46,572 nucleotides of DNA from a virus. The notes below the pieces were generated by a model that saw nothing but the letters and a program-made list of their open reading frames with translations, had not been told where the DNA came from and ran no database searches. Shown here one piece after another: positions 15,373 through 24,285 of this stretch; the first letter of the stretch is position 1, and every line of letters begins with the position of its first letter. The position numbers were made by a program, and so were the translations under genes. The stretch spans positions 1 through 46,572 of IMG/VR virus record IMGVR_UViG_3300031261_000021; one strand, given 5' to 3'.

Positions 15373-16646
15373 CAAAGCAGCCCCAAGTGTGACAGTTCGT
15401 TATAACGTTTAGTTGTCGTCTTTTCGAGATCGGTGCGAATTTGCATGTTAGATATTTTGATCCTATCTACTTTATCATCTATCCTATCCCAAGCTTCTGA
15501 TATCGATCTACCATAAGCAAGTGGGCAACATAGAAATCCAGAATGTCCAGCAGTTACTAGATGCTTTTTATCCAGCTGCAAATCATACATATATGTAGTT
15601 ATATAGTCTTCTTTTTCTATACCTTTAACTTCGATTCCTTGTGGATGCTTACCCTTAATTTCAGTTGGGTATGGGGGAATACTTAAACGTACTGAAGCTC
15701 CGAATTCCCCTTTCCAACTATCATCAGGTACTCGTCCAGTAGCTATTTTTTCAAATAGCTCGCCCATATTTCCACCGTACATGTTCAGCAAAGTTGCTGA
15801 AGCATCATATCCAAAACGTGGTGTCCATTCAAGACCGAATAATCCTTGCTCCGTTGCAATAGTATTAAGATCAATCATTCCAGTATAACCGATCTTTTGA
15901 AGATATGGCTTCATTTTCTCAAGACCTTGTTTATAAAGCTCCGCCGATTCACGAAGATAGAATACTAGATTTCCAGCACATCCAGTATTTGGTCCGTGAT
16001 TATCATTCATGAATTTCTTCTCTTCTAAAGTTACATTAACAAGATAAAAATCCTCACCATTAAACCAACCTTCAACACTTACTTCTGTTCCTTTTATAAA
16101 CTCCTGCAGTACAAAAGGTGCTGATTTTGTCTTAGCAAATAGTTTGTCGATATTAGCCAACATATCTTCTGGACTTGAGGCAACATATGTTGTATCTGTG
16201 TCATTATCTTGGCCGCCATCAGGCTTGTATACAAAACGTTTATTGCTTTTTCGTACATATTCCTTTCCGGCGCCAACATCTGTAAATCGTTCGTACGGAG
16301 GAACTTTAATTCCGCATTCTTCCATAGCCTCAAGCCCGAACATTCTATCATCTTCAACAGCACAATTAAAAGCGCCATCCCCAATAGTAGGACAACAAGA
16401 AGCACTATATTCAGCTTGTCTCTGTCGCCCTGTAAGATCAAATATAGATACATCATACTTAGAATAATTCGGAAAACTTCTATCCCCTTTAACTCGCACA
16501 AAAGGAGTTGGTACTATGCCTTTAAGAATATCTTCATAATCAGGTTCGCTTAGATAATAATCTACCTTATGCCCCTCCTCAAGCAAGCGTAAGGTAAACC
16601 AAGCTCCATAACCGGTGTAACTAGATAATGCAATCTTAAGCGGCAT
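15372..16646 (-). CDS. PurD-like ATP-grasp ligase
   Basis: The 424-aa protein starts with a Rossmann-like N-terminus (KIALSSYTGYGAWFTLRLLEEGHKVDYYLSE). An ATP-grasp core follows: FVYKPDGGQDND, VLQEFIKGTEVSVEGWFNGE, then LEEKKFMNDNHGPNTGCAGN, which matches the GPNTGGMG signature of phosphoribosylamine-glycine ligase, and later GMIDLNTI..LEWTPRFGYD. PurD makes an amide bond in purine synthesis. Here, among late fibre genes with no other purine gene, the substrate may be different, such as a peptide, a nucleotide or a virion protein. AAGGAAAGG precedes the ATG. Confidence 0.8.
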   Translation of the reverse strand: MPLKIALSSYTGYGAWFTLRLLEEGHKVDYYLSEPDYEDILKGIVPTPFVRVKGDRSFPNYSKYDVSIFDLTGRQRQAEYSASCCPTIGDGAFNCAVEDDRMFGLEAMEECGIKVPPYERFTDVGAGKEYVRKSNKRFVYKPDGGQDNDTDTTYVASSPEDMLANIDKLFAKTKSAPFVLQEFIKGTEVSVEGWFNGEDFYLVNVTLEEKKFMNDNHGPNTGCAGNLVFYLRESAELYKQGLEKMKPYLQKIGYTGMIDLNTIATEQGLFGLEWTPRFGYDASATLLNMYGGNMGELFEKIATGRVPDDSWKGEFGASVRLSIPPYPTEIKGKHPQGIEVKGIEKEDYITTYMYDLQLDKKHLVTAGHSGFLCCPLAYGRSISEAWDRIDDKVDRIKISNMQIRTDLEKTTTKRYNELSHLGLL

Positions 16647-16658
16647 AGTACCTTTCCT

Positions 16659-16796
16659 TTACTTCTCTTTTGATTGTGAATTCATCTTGACGCTCATCTT
16701 TTTACCACTACTTGGTTTAGAACCTTTATTACATTCAATAGAGCGGATGGTTGATTTAACTTCCTCACGAGTAAGCAATGCTGCTTGTCCGGCCAT
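16659..16796 (-). CDS. Small basic protein upstream of the ATP-grasp gene, 45 aa
   Basis: The frame reads MAGQAALLTREEVKSTIRSIECNKG.. and ends in a lysine/serine-rich stretch (KPSSGKKMSVKMNSQSKEK). TAAGGAGA lies ahead of the ATG, and only 12 nt separate its stop from the ATP-grasp start. The position would suit a substrate or accessory peptide for the ligase, which is speculation. It is also possible that it is a small virion protein. Confidence 0.65.
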   Translation of the reverse strand: MAGQAALLTREEVKSTIRSIECNKGSKPSSGKKMSVKMNSQSKEK

Positions 16797-16807
16797 TTTA
16801 ATTCTCC

Positions 16808-18583
16808 TTATTGATTCTGATCGAAACTATTACTAAATGGGTTATTACTTTCTTCTTTTGATTTAGTTCTACGATATGAATGATACTTCGTAGATTTTTT
16901 TGCATTTGGTATTAATTTATGGCTCAAAATAGAACCAATTCCATATGATGGAATATCGCTGAGAATATCACGTTCTAAAGATTTAGCGGCAGCGGGGTGT
17001 CTAGAATCTCCACTAATAGCTTTTGCTGTATCCTGCAATCCTTGGATAGCCATCGAAGCATCTGGGCCGAGAATTTGTTCTCCAAGCTTAGCTCTAGAAG
17101 CTCCTCTAATATAACCAGTAGCTACTCCAAATGATGCTATATGAGATAGATTCTCAATCATGCTATGTGCTACATGAGATGCACTTACTGTAGATTGTTG
17201 CCCAGTTAATTTATCATACACATATCCAGCTGGGGTACTCTTAATTCTATTTTCCAAGTGCCCGGTAGGATTATCCCAGTCGTTACCGCTTAATAGTCGT
17301 TCTGATTCGTAAATCATAGCTCCCATTACTGGAAAAGCCATACTCATTAAACCTACATTCCTAGCTATTCCTACAAAATCTCCCTGTTGGTACTGACGTT
17401 TAAATACATTTCTAAAGAATGAACTTTGATTAGATACATATTTATGGAATGCCCCCATAATTCTAAACATAGGAGATTGTTGTCCAAGAATTGTTCTTTT
17501 ATCTCCCTGATTCAAAAAAGCTCTAACATCTGTACCATGATGATAAATCTTATCAATATCTTCCGGTGCAAACTGACCACCTTGAGCTTTAATCTTGGCT
17601 GGATCTATTTTAAACTCATTGAACATAGGCAGAGCTTTCTTTAAATCCCCGCTCATTAAATGTTGAGCAGCCTCATCAGCAGCCATTTTGGATGCTATAG
17701 CACTCATTAGTACAGTATTATAACGTACAAAGCTCATACCGGGAATGAACATATTTCTATGTATAAATTCCCCAATAGAACCCGGAGCTATTTTTTTAAT
17801 TAAACCTTTATCAAATGCTTGCTTCTCTCTATAACCATTATATACGAGTTCGCTTATAGCATTAGTAGCAAGTACTTGCGCCTCTGCTGCTTTTCTTCCA
17901 GGTCCGAATGTAGTAGCTAAAGTTTTAGCATAAGTACCAAAACCATCACTCATTAATATATTTAAATTAGAAGCAAGATGCGGGATAGCAGCTTTATAGG
18001 CCAGAGTACGTTGGTGGATACCTGCTGCTTTTTCTATAGTATTTGGAGAACGATATTTAGAAGCCGGCGTTTCAAATCCGGCCTCGCCCCCGCGAGTCAT
18101 ATCTAGATCAAAAGTACTCTTACCTTTATTTGGACCTGCTTTAATTGGATTTTCTTGAAAAAGTACATTCAAATGATCGGCTAGAATGTCAGCTCTATTT
18201 TTAGATACGGTATTTTCAACATGTTTAAGTACACCTTGAATTACTTCTCTATTAGGCCCGAATACTTCTGCCATCGCTTTCTTTTTAGCTGCTCCATATA
18301 TTTCACTGGCCGGCATAATAGAACCAGCGGCTTTAGCAGCTTGCGTACCTTGAGCGGTATACTTATCTGTTAATTGATGAAATGGCCCAGAATAAGCATC
18401 CCAAAGTTTAGAAGCAGCCGGAATATCCTTAAACGCTGCTTCCGGCTTAAATACAGCATGATAGAATCCACTCTCTACTTTAGTTGCTATATCTTTCGCA
18501 GCCCCAGATTGGCCAATCTTAGAACCTATTTTTTCAATTCCAGTTTTAGCCAGATCAACAAACGCATTTGAAAAACCACCCAT
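16808..18583 (-). CDS. Large probable internal virion/ejection protein, 591 aa
   Basis: AGGAG precedes the ATG. The protein is Ala/Lys-rich and largely helical, with a hydrophobic stretch near residues 410-425 (VGLMSMAFPVMGAMIY). It follows two other large helical proteins downstream of the tail adaptor genes, the place where podoviruses encode the internal core or ejection proteins that form a conduit for DNA. No direct sequence family was recognised. Confidence 0.6.
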   Translation of the reverse strand: MGGFSNAFVDLAKTGIEKIGSKIGQSGAAKDIATKVESGFYHAVFKPEAAFKDIPAASKLWDAYSGPFHQLTDKYTAQGTQAAKAAGSIMPASEIYGAAKKKAMAEVFGPNREVIQGVLKHVENTVSKNRADILADHLNVLFQENPIKAGPNKGKSTFDLDMTRGGEAGFETPASKYRSPNTIEKAAGIHQRTLAYKAAIPHLASNLNILMSDGFGTYAKTLATTFGPGRKAAEAQVLATNAISELVYNGYREKQAFDKGLIKKIAPGSIGEFIHRNMFIPGMSFVRYNTVLMSAIASKMAADEAAQHLMSGDLKKALPMFNEFKIDPAKIKAQGGQFAPEDIDKIYHHGTDVRAFLNQGDKRTILGQQSPMFRIMGAFHKYVSNQSSFFRNVFKRQYQQGDFVGIARNVGLMSMAFPVMGAMIYESERLLSGNDWDNPTGHLENRIKSTPAGYVYDKLTGQQSTVSASHVAHSMIENLSHIASFGVATGYIRGASRAKLGEQILGPDASMAIQGLQDTAKAISGDSRHPAAAKSLERDILSDIPSYGIGSILSHKLIPNAKKSTKYHSYRRTKSKEESNNPFSNSFDQNQ

Positions 18584-18594
18584 AAAAACTCCTG

Positions 18595-20862
18595 CTAAAA
18601 TATAAACGGATTGCTATTAGCTATAGTAGCTGCTTTATGATATCTGTCTGCAGTATCGTTCAGTTGTTTAGTATATAGTACATATTCTTCAGGAGTTTGA
18701 ATATTAGGCTTAGTTGCATGTAAATTAGTAATAATAGTATTAAAAGCCTTTAAAGCTACTGGATGTTGTTTGAGAGCTTTTTGAGTTAATTGTATATCAG
18801 CCGCATCAGCTTCTGTAGAAAGCATTCGCTGCCACTTAGTCCAACTCATAGGGCCGCCACCGAGCTTGGAAGACCTATATATATTCCCTTCCTCTGCAAG
18901 TCTTCCGCTCTTAGCCATATTAAGCAAATGTACATGCAACCAATCAGCACTTGTTTTTAAATCCTTCGCAGATGCAAATTCGTTTCCTTTAACTTGACGC
19001 AAGCGATAAAGCAAAGTTCGCTGCAAACCCTCTGGAAGTTCTTTTCTATTCCCATAATGATAAAGCATCAAATGTGCTGGATCTTCAAAATGAATAGCCG
19101 GACTACTTTGCTTAAGTACGTCTATGAATTTATTCAAGCCAGCTTCACTTCTATCACTAATTGCCGCAGCTACTTGTACTCTATTACGTGGTGCTCGTAA
19201 ATACGCAACTGAGTCTGCTTTCAAAGAAACAAACTTCTGGGGGGTTATAATAGCTCCTGATGGAGCTTTAGAAGCTTTATCAACAGCAGCTACTTTATTT
19301 GCAGCGGCCCCATTATTAATAATCCCGGTCTCTCGTGCGATCTGCTCAGTATTATTATCAGTAACCGCATCTGCAAATTTAACACCGAGTTTTTCAAGAT
19401 CCCACATTAGTTGATTAGCTACTGGAGATTGCTTACGAAAATTATCAATATTTTCTTGGACCTCAGCTTTGTGCAAATCCGACAAATGCACTGGAGCTTC
19501 ACTTGCAGCTTGGTCTATAAGTTGCATTCTCTTAGCAAGTACCATACCACGTTGATTCTTAGAAAGTCCACTTAATGGCTTACCATGCAATGCAAGCGCA
19601 ATAGAATTAAGAGATACTTTCTCACCTTGATGAAGCTTATGCATTACAGGATCAAGCTTAGCTCGTTCTTCTTGAGCTCTCTGCCATTCTTGTACTAATT
19701 TAGCTCTAGAAGCCCGAGCCTCAGCAGATTCCTGTGTTTGCTGCATAAAACTTTTAACATCTTCAACACGCTTAATTTGCTCCAATCCTTCGCCGGTAGA
19801 AGGATTAATAATATCTGCATGAGCTGCTGAAAACTCTTCCTCAGCCATAGCACTTTTAGCAAGTTCTTCAGCAAATGGTTTACCAGCCATAGCTACAGTA
19901 TTAGCTGTCCATTTTTTAATAAGTGGATTAGAAGCTATTTTAGTACCTACTTTACCTGCAAGCTCTCCGCCCGCCCCAAAAGTTGCAAAACCTGCAGCCC
20001 CACCTACAGCTTCTTGTTTATTACCCCCACTAGTAGCTAAAGAAGCCAAATAACCATCAGTGGCGTTAATAAATCTATTCGCTACCCACTTACCAATCGG
20101 GCTTTTAATCAACTTTGCCGTAAGAGGTATACCAACAGTAGCTCCAATTTTTTCCACGCTAACTGCTTCATATAGCGGTAAAGTAGCAATTTGTTCCCCT
20201 ATATCTCCATCCAAGCGTCCAATAACAGTATCTCGCGGGTGGGTTTGAAGCCAAAAATCAGCAGTTTGGACTTTAGCTTTTTGAGCACTTATATAATTCT
20301 TAAGTACTTTAGGAGTCTCATATTTATTCAATTCATCCTTATACTTCTGCGGAGCATTAACTTGATCATTATGAGTAAAGTGATCTAATAAACTAAAAGT
20401 ATCTAGAAAAGCCGAATTAGCTACACGTGCACCGAATAACTTAAGCTGGGCTACTTGTTTAGTAAACCCGGCACCCATATCTTGATTTGATTCTTCATTA
20501 TGTCGCCAGTAATTACTCTTATTAGTAGTTCCAAAAGTATCAGAATACTTCATCCCGTTCATAAGATGGTCAGTATCTCTACCAGTAGCTCCAACCCAAG
20601 TTTTTTCATCCGGCAAAGGTAGATGATGCCCAGCGTACGATGGAACCACAAATTTCTTATACAAATCCGCTCTAACCGCAGCCTGCTTATACGCATCGAG
20701 TGCTTGATACTTAGGATTACTCTTAACTTCCTCCAACCTCCTAGCAATTGCAGAACCTCTATCTGCAATTGTAGGAAGATGGCTGATATAAGAATGATCA
20801 TGATGCTCAATAGCTGTCTGAGTCTTCGGAAGAATCGTTGCCAGATTCGTCGGATTCGTCAT
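18595..20862 (-). CDS. Large probable internal virion/ejection protein, about 755 aa
   Basis: The open frame begins at 20952. ATG 20862 is chosen because it limits the overlap with the 526-aa gene to 56 bp; ATG 20931 with AGAGAAG upstream is an alternative. The protein is long and helical (ARRLEEVKSNPKYQALDAYKQAAVRADLY; QQTQESAEARASRAKLVQEWQRAQEERAKL), with an Ala/Gly-rich hydrophobic segment (ATSGGNKQEAVGGAAGFATFGAGGELAG). It probably forms part of the ejection apparatus. Confidence 0.6.
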   Translation of the reverse strand: MTNPTNLATILPKTQTAIEHHDHSYISHLPTIADRGSAIARRLEEVKSNPKYQALDAYKQAAVRADLYKKFVVPSYAGHHLPLPDEKTWVGATGRDTDHLMNGMKYSDTFGTTNKSNYWRHNEESNQDMGAGFTKQVAQLKLFGARVANSAFLDTFSLLDHFTHNDQVNAPQKYKDELNKYETPKVLKNYISAQKAKVQTADFWLQTHPRDTVIGRLDGDIGEQIATLPLYEAVSVEKIGATVGIPLTAKLIKSPIGKWVANRFINATDGYLASLATSGGNKQEAVGGAAGFATFGAGGELAGKVGTKIASNPLIKKWTANTVAMAGKPFAEELAKSAMAEEEFSAAHADIINPSTGEGLEQIKRVEDVKSFMQQTQESAEARASRAKLVQEWQRAQEERAKLDPVMHKLHQGEKVSLNSIALALHGKPLSGLSKNQRGMVLAKRMQLIDQAASEAPVHLSDLHKAEVQENIDNFRKQSPVANQLMWDLEKLGVKFADAVTDNNTEQIARETGIINNGAAANKVAAVDKASKAPSGAIITPQKFVSLKADSVAYLRAPRNRVQVAAAISDRSEAGLNKFIDVLKQSSPAIHFEDPAHLMLYHYGNRKELPEGLQRTLLYRLRQVKGNEFASAKDLKTSADWLHVHLLNMAKSGRLAEEGNIYRSSKLGGGPMSWTKWQRMLSTEADAADIQLTQKALKQHPVALKAFNTIITNLHATKPNIQTPEEYVLYTKQLNDTADRYHKAATIANSNPFIF

Positions 20863-22387
20863 TTCCGATGAGGTTAATTCCTTGCTGTTTATTGGCTGGT
20901 TCGCTGCTTGCTGCGGGTTTAGTATCGGCATTTGGCTTCTCTTTACTATCAAACGATCCAGCTGGATAAGTTAGCATGTCAAAAATTTTACCAAGAATTC
21001 CCTCGCCCGCTTTAGGAGGAGCTTCTTCTGTAGTTGGTGGAGGTATATCTGGAAAATTCTTAGCTCTAATATCTTGAAGTGCTTTTAATTTATTAGTATC
21101 TTGTTGTCTGCTATAGTTCAAAGCATCCAAAGCTTGCTTCTTTTGAGTATCGCTCATCGTAGTACTATTTTTAATATCTGCTTCTCTCTGACCGTAAGTT
21201 TTTAATGCTTGCTCGGTTGCATTAATATGCTTATCAAGATCGGTAGCACCTTGTTGTTTTACGTTTTGAACTTGCTCTCTCGAAAGCCCATTAACTTGAG
21301 CAACCTTAACCGCAGCATTAGCTCTAATAGAAGCAGAAGCTATAGTAGCAGCATCACGCATTGCGGTTGTTTTGAGCGTAGTAGCATCTTTAGCGTCAGC
21401 GATATTTAATTTTGTAATATCATCCAATGCTTTAGCTCTAAAATCCGATGACGCTTTGAATACTTCCCTAGCTGCTGCGTTACCATCCCTAGCTGCTTGA
21501 ATCTGTGCTTTTGATTCAGTATCTATAAGATGCGGAATCATAGTAGCTAATTGTTTTTGAGCTGCTTGCTTTTGCTGTACTACAGCAGCGTATTGTGGAT
21601 TTTGAGCTATTGTTGGAGAATCTTTTTTAAGCGCCGCATCCGCATATGGTGTTTGACTTTTTTGTTGTTGCGGTTGTGTAGATTGCTGTGTTTGTACTGG
21701 CTGCTTTGACTGCGCTTGCCCCCCACCTTGCGCAGCCTGAGCCACTGCATATTCTTGTGGATTATCAGACGTAAAAGGTCCAGCAGCTTTAAATTCCTTT
21801 ACCGCTTGCTGATACGCTTGTACTTCTGGAGTTTTATTTTTATCCGGATCTACAAAACTAATATCCAGTGCTTTAGCCATTTCCTTCTGATGCTTCGGAT
21901 CACTTAATAGATCATTAAGTTGTTTCTTATTAGCATCAGCAACTTTCTGAGCCATCTGTTTCGCTTGTGGCGAAGCATTAGGATCGTTTAAAACAGTTTG
22001 CGCATTTTCCGCGTTCTGCTTATATTTCATCACATCTACAAGCCTATCTTTCAGTGCAGCCTGCTTACGTTCCTGAATCTTCTGACCAAAATTACCAATC
22101 ATATTAGCAAGACCAGCTACTGAATTCTGGCGACGTGCTCTATTTTTATCTTGAACATCACCTTGTATTGGGCGATTATCTCTATATTGCGAGGCTGGTA
22201 CTATTTGTTTTAGATGCGGTTCCGCTACTTGTACTCCTTGTGTATACGGATCAGGTACAGGTTGATTAGCTGCCGCTACAATTGGAGCCATTAATGATCC
22301 AATATCAGAAGGCGTAGCAACTCCACCAGCAGCACTCTGCGTGGGGGCCATCGTAGGAATATTAGGAATTTGAGGAGTATTTGCCAT
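20807..22387 (-). CDS. Gln/Ala-rich helical virion protein, 526 aa
   Basis: The N-terminus is proline-rich (NTPQIPNIPTMAPTQSA). The centre is Gln/Ala/Lys-rich coiled coil with a poly-Gln region (QSKQPVQTQQSTQPQQQKSQ), and the end is acidic (NDESDESGNDSSEDSDSY). The start is two bases from the previous stop with a weak ribosome site, suggesting coupling. Composition and place among the ejection protein genes suggest an internal virion protein. Confidence 0.6.
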   Translation of the reverse strand: MANTPQIPNIPTMAPTQSAAGGVATPSDIGSLMAPIVAAANQPVPDPYTQGVQVAEPHLKQIVPASQYRDNRPIQGDVQDKNRARRQNSVAGLANMIGNFGQKIQERKQAALKDRLVDVMKYKQNAENAQTVLNDPNASPQAKQMAQKVADANKKQLNDLLSDPKHQKEMAKALDISFVDPDKNKTPEVQAYQQAVKEFKAAGPFTSDNPQEYAVAQAAQGGGQAQSKQPVQTQQSTQPQQQKSQTPYADAALKKDSPTIAQNPQYAAVVQQKQAAQKQLATMIPHLIDTESKAQIQAARDGNAAAREVFKASSDFRAKALDDITKLNIADAKDATTLKTTAMRDAATIASASIRANAAVKVAQVNGLSREQVQNVKQQGATDLDKHINATEQALKTYGQREADIKNSTTMSDTQKKQALDALNYSRQQDTNKLKALQDIRAKNFPDIPPPTTEEAPPKAGEGILGKIFDMLTYPAGSFDSKEKPNADTKPAASSEPANKQQGINLIGNDESDESGNDSSEDSDSY

Positions 22388-22389
22388 AA

Positions 22390-23112
22390 TTAAAGTCCAG
22401 ACAATGCTCCGCCGATTTCACCGGCATCTGTAATTCCATTCATTAATGAATCTAAACCACTCTCATCCCCGCCATGAGCTTCACCTTCTTGGGTGAGAGA
22501 TTGCAGTAATTGAGATTGTTCTGATTCTTCTTCTGACCCAATAGTTTGCTGCAATTGGGAATTAACACCACTATAAAAATCTCCAGCAGCCAATGAAGCA
22601 GTGCTTGAATTAGCAGTAACTCCAGAAGCAGCTTCTCCGGATTGAATATTTGCATACTGCTTTCCAGCTGCTAAATCAGTATTAGCAATAGTAGCTTGTA
22701 TAGCACTAGAATCCACAGTACCCATATTTTGCAGAAGATCAGTAATAGCAGTACCGGTACCTTGACCATAAGTAGCTTCAAAATCTCCAGCCACGCTATT
22801 AGAAGCATCAGTTCCCTGGCTACTTCCATAGTTAATTCCATTGGATTGAATAGTACTAGGGCTATTGGAAGTTGTAGATCCGGTACTTGAAGTAGCTGGT
22901 ACTGTGCTAATCCCACTAGTACTAGCTGTAGCAGCAGGTGCCGCGTAAGGATTAGCTTGTGTTGTAGCTGTAGGATTTGTAACAGTAGGAACCGCCGTTG
23001 TAGGAGTAGCTGTACTATTAGTAGGATTAGAATTACTTCCAGCCGCTCCAGATGCAACTCCAGGAATAGTAGCAGTACCAGTAGCTGGATTTGTAACTTG
23101 ACCAATTGCCAT
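22390..23112 (-). CDS. Ser/Thr/Ala-rich virion protein, 240 aa
   Basis: The first 110 residues are low-complexity Thr/Ser/Ala/Pro. The second half is a more regular Ala/Gln/Glu helix region (GTAITDLLQNMGTVDSSAIQATIANTDLAAGKQYANIQSGEAA) ending in GEIGGALSGL. It resembles the small internal core protein of podoviruses (gp14-type) in place and composition only. GAAGGTGG precedes the ATG. Confidence 0.6.
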   Translation of the reverse strand: MAIGQVTNPATGTATIPGVASGAAGSNSNPTNSTATPTTAVPTVTNPTATTQANPYAAPAATASTSGISTVPATSSTGSTTSNSPSTIQSNGINYGSSQGTDASNSVAGDFEATYGQGTGTAITDLLQNMGTVDSSAIQATIANTDLAAGKQYANIQSGEAASGVTANSSTASLAAGDFYSGVNSQLQQTIGSEEESEQSQLLQSLTQEGEAHGGDESGLDSLMNGITDAGEIGGALSGL

Positions 23113-23113
23113 A

Positions 23114-23887
23114 TTACCACCTTCTATTCTGAGGTCTAATTTGTTTCATACCTTGATTAGAGACTATATCATTCTCCATCATAGATACTCTAGCTGTAAG
23201 TAATCCAATATCGCCTCTTTTCTTCGGATCACCGTAGAGTATATTATGATACTGAGTTGCATAATCCAGCATTCTAAGATTCCCTGCAAGTCTTAACGCA
23301 GCCGCATATTCAATAATTTCTCGCCAATCATCGTCAAGCAATATAGTATCAGTAAGAGCAGCGGGGTTACTAAAAGGATGCTGTATTTGATATCGCATAT
23401 ATGAAAAAAATGTCCTGTTAGGCATTGGTGCGATATATATTAAATTAGCATACCTAGTCCAATAAGCCGGAGTTCCGGGAGTTGAGAACATTAATTCAAG
23501 AGAATCAATGGATTTATAAGTAAGTCCGATACCCGGATTATAACCCGGCGCTCCAGCTATTGGTACATTATAAAACATATAAAACGATGGAATAAGCTTG
23601 GGGTTAGCTGTAGTTCCAAAGGTAGGAATATCTCCGGCGTTAACCCAAGTACTGAACGGATACGAATAAACTCCATTAGTCATTTGTACGGGAGTTGCAG
23701 TAGTTCTTTGCAGACCTTGAAAAGGGAAAGATTGACTTAATTCCAACGCCGCATCCGCTATAGCTTGTGGCCCATACGTAATAACATCCTCACGTTGCGA
23801 TAATTTATTCCAAACTCCCCCGTTAGCAGTCTCTGGAGTTTGATCGATGCCTACTAAAAGATCTTGAATTGTATAAGGATATGGCAT
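23114..23887 (-). CDS. Head-to-tail adaptor protein
   Basis: The 257-aa protein has a helix-rich N-terminus (IADAALELSQSFPFQGLQ), a central beta region, and LDDDWREIIEYAAALRLAGNLRMLDYATQYHNILYGDPKKRGDIGL. That last pattern is common in adaptor (tail tubular A-like) proteins of short-tailed phages, which join the portal to the tail nozzle. It is placed directly downstream of the large tail protein gene, as expected for that module. Confidence 0.65.
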   Translation of the reverse strand: MPYPYTIQDLLVGIDQTPETANGGVWNKLSQREDVITYGPQAIADAALELSQSFPFQGLQRTTATPVQMTNGVYSYPFSTWVNAGDIPTFGTTANPKLIPSFYMFYNVPIAGAPGYNPGIGLTYKSIDSLELMFSTPGTPAYWTRYANLIYIAPMPNRTFFSYMRYQIQHPFSNPAALTDTILLDDDWREIIEYAAALRLAGNLRMLDYATQYHNILYGDPKKRGDIGLLTARVSMMENDIVSNQGMKQIRPQNRRW

Positions 23888-23895
23888 CTTTTCCT

Positions 23896-24285
23896 CTAAA
23901 CTAGTACGAAAACTGTAACATCAGCAGAAGCGTCAGTGCATTGTAAGGTAGCATCCATTAACGAAGGAAGTACAGAACCCCAAAAAATATCACACGCTTT
24001 ACTTTTAGCTACTACTATAAATCCATAGGGTACAGCATTAAGATTATGAGCTATAATTAAATCAGTATTATCTGCGGGCCATTGATACTCTGTGCCTAAA
24101 GCATTTCCAGAAGCCCCGATTCTAATCAAAACCCCACTCATATTATCAACGCTAAAAGTAAGTGGCTGACCGTTAATATCAAAAGTAAGCCCATTTCCAG
24201 GGCTTACTTGGCCACTTAATACTTGACCAACAGATTTATTAAGCTGGTCTTGTGATAATGTAGGTGTTGGAGTTATAGGTTGCAT
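23896..24285 (-). CDS. Conserved small tail or fibre-associated protein, 129 aa
   Basis: The ATG overlaps the stop of the 666-aa tail gene (TAATG). The second half (NTDLIIAHNLNAVPYGFIVVAKSKACDIFWGSV..DATLQCTDASADVTVFVLV) matches the pattern of a small beta protein widely found near phage tail genes: a HNL-x-x-x-P-x-G-F core, then a T-rich last strand. The role is likely structural. Confidence 0.6.
   Translation of the reverse strand: MQPITPTPTLSQDQLNKSVGQVLSGQVSPGNGLTFDINGQPLTFSVDNMSGVLIRIGASGNALGTEYQWPADNTDLIIAHNLNAVPYGFIVVAKSKACDIFWGSVLPSLMDATLQCTDASADVTVFVLV

Noticed and set aside
22671-23120. A 149-codon Leu-rich frame overlapping the 22390-23112 gene
   Set aside because: It is the out-of-frame reading of a Thr/Ser/Ala-rich gene and has no start signal of its own.
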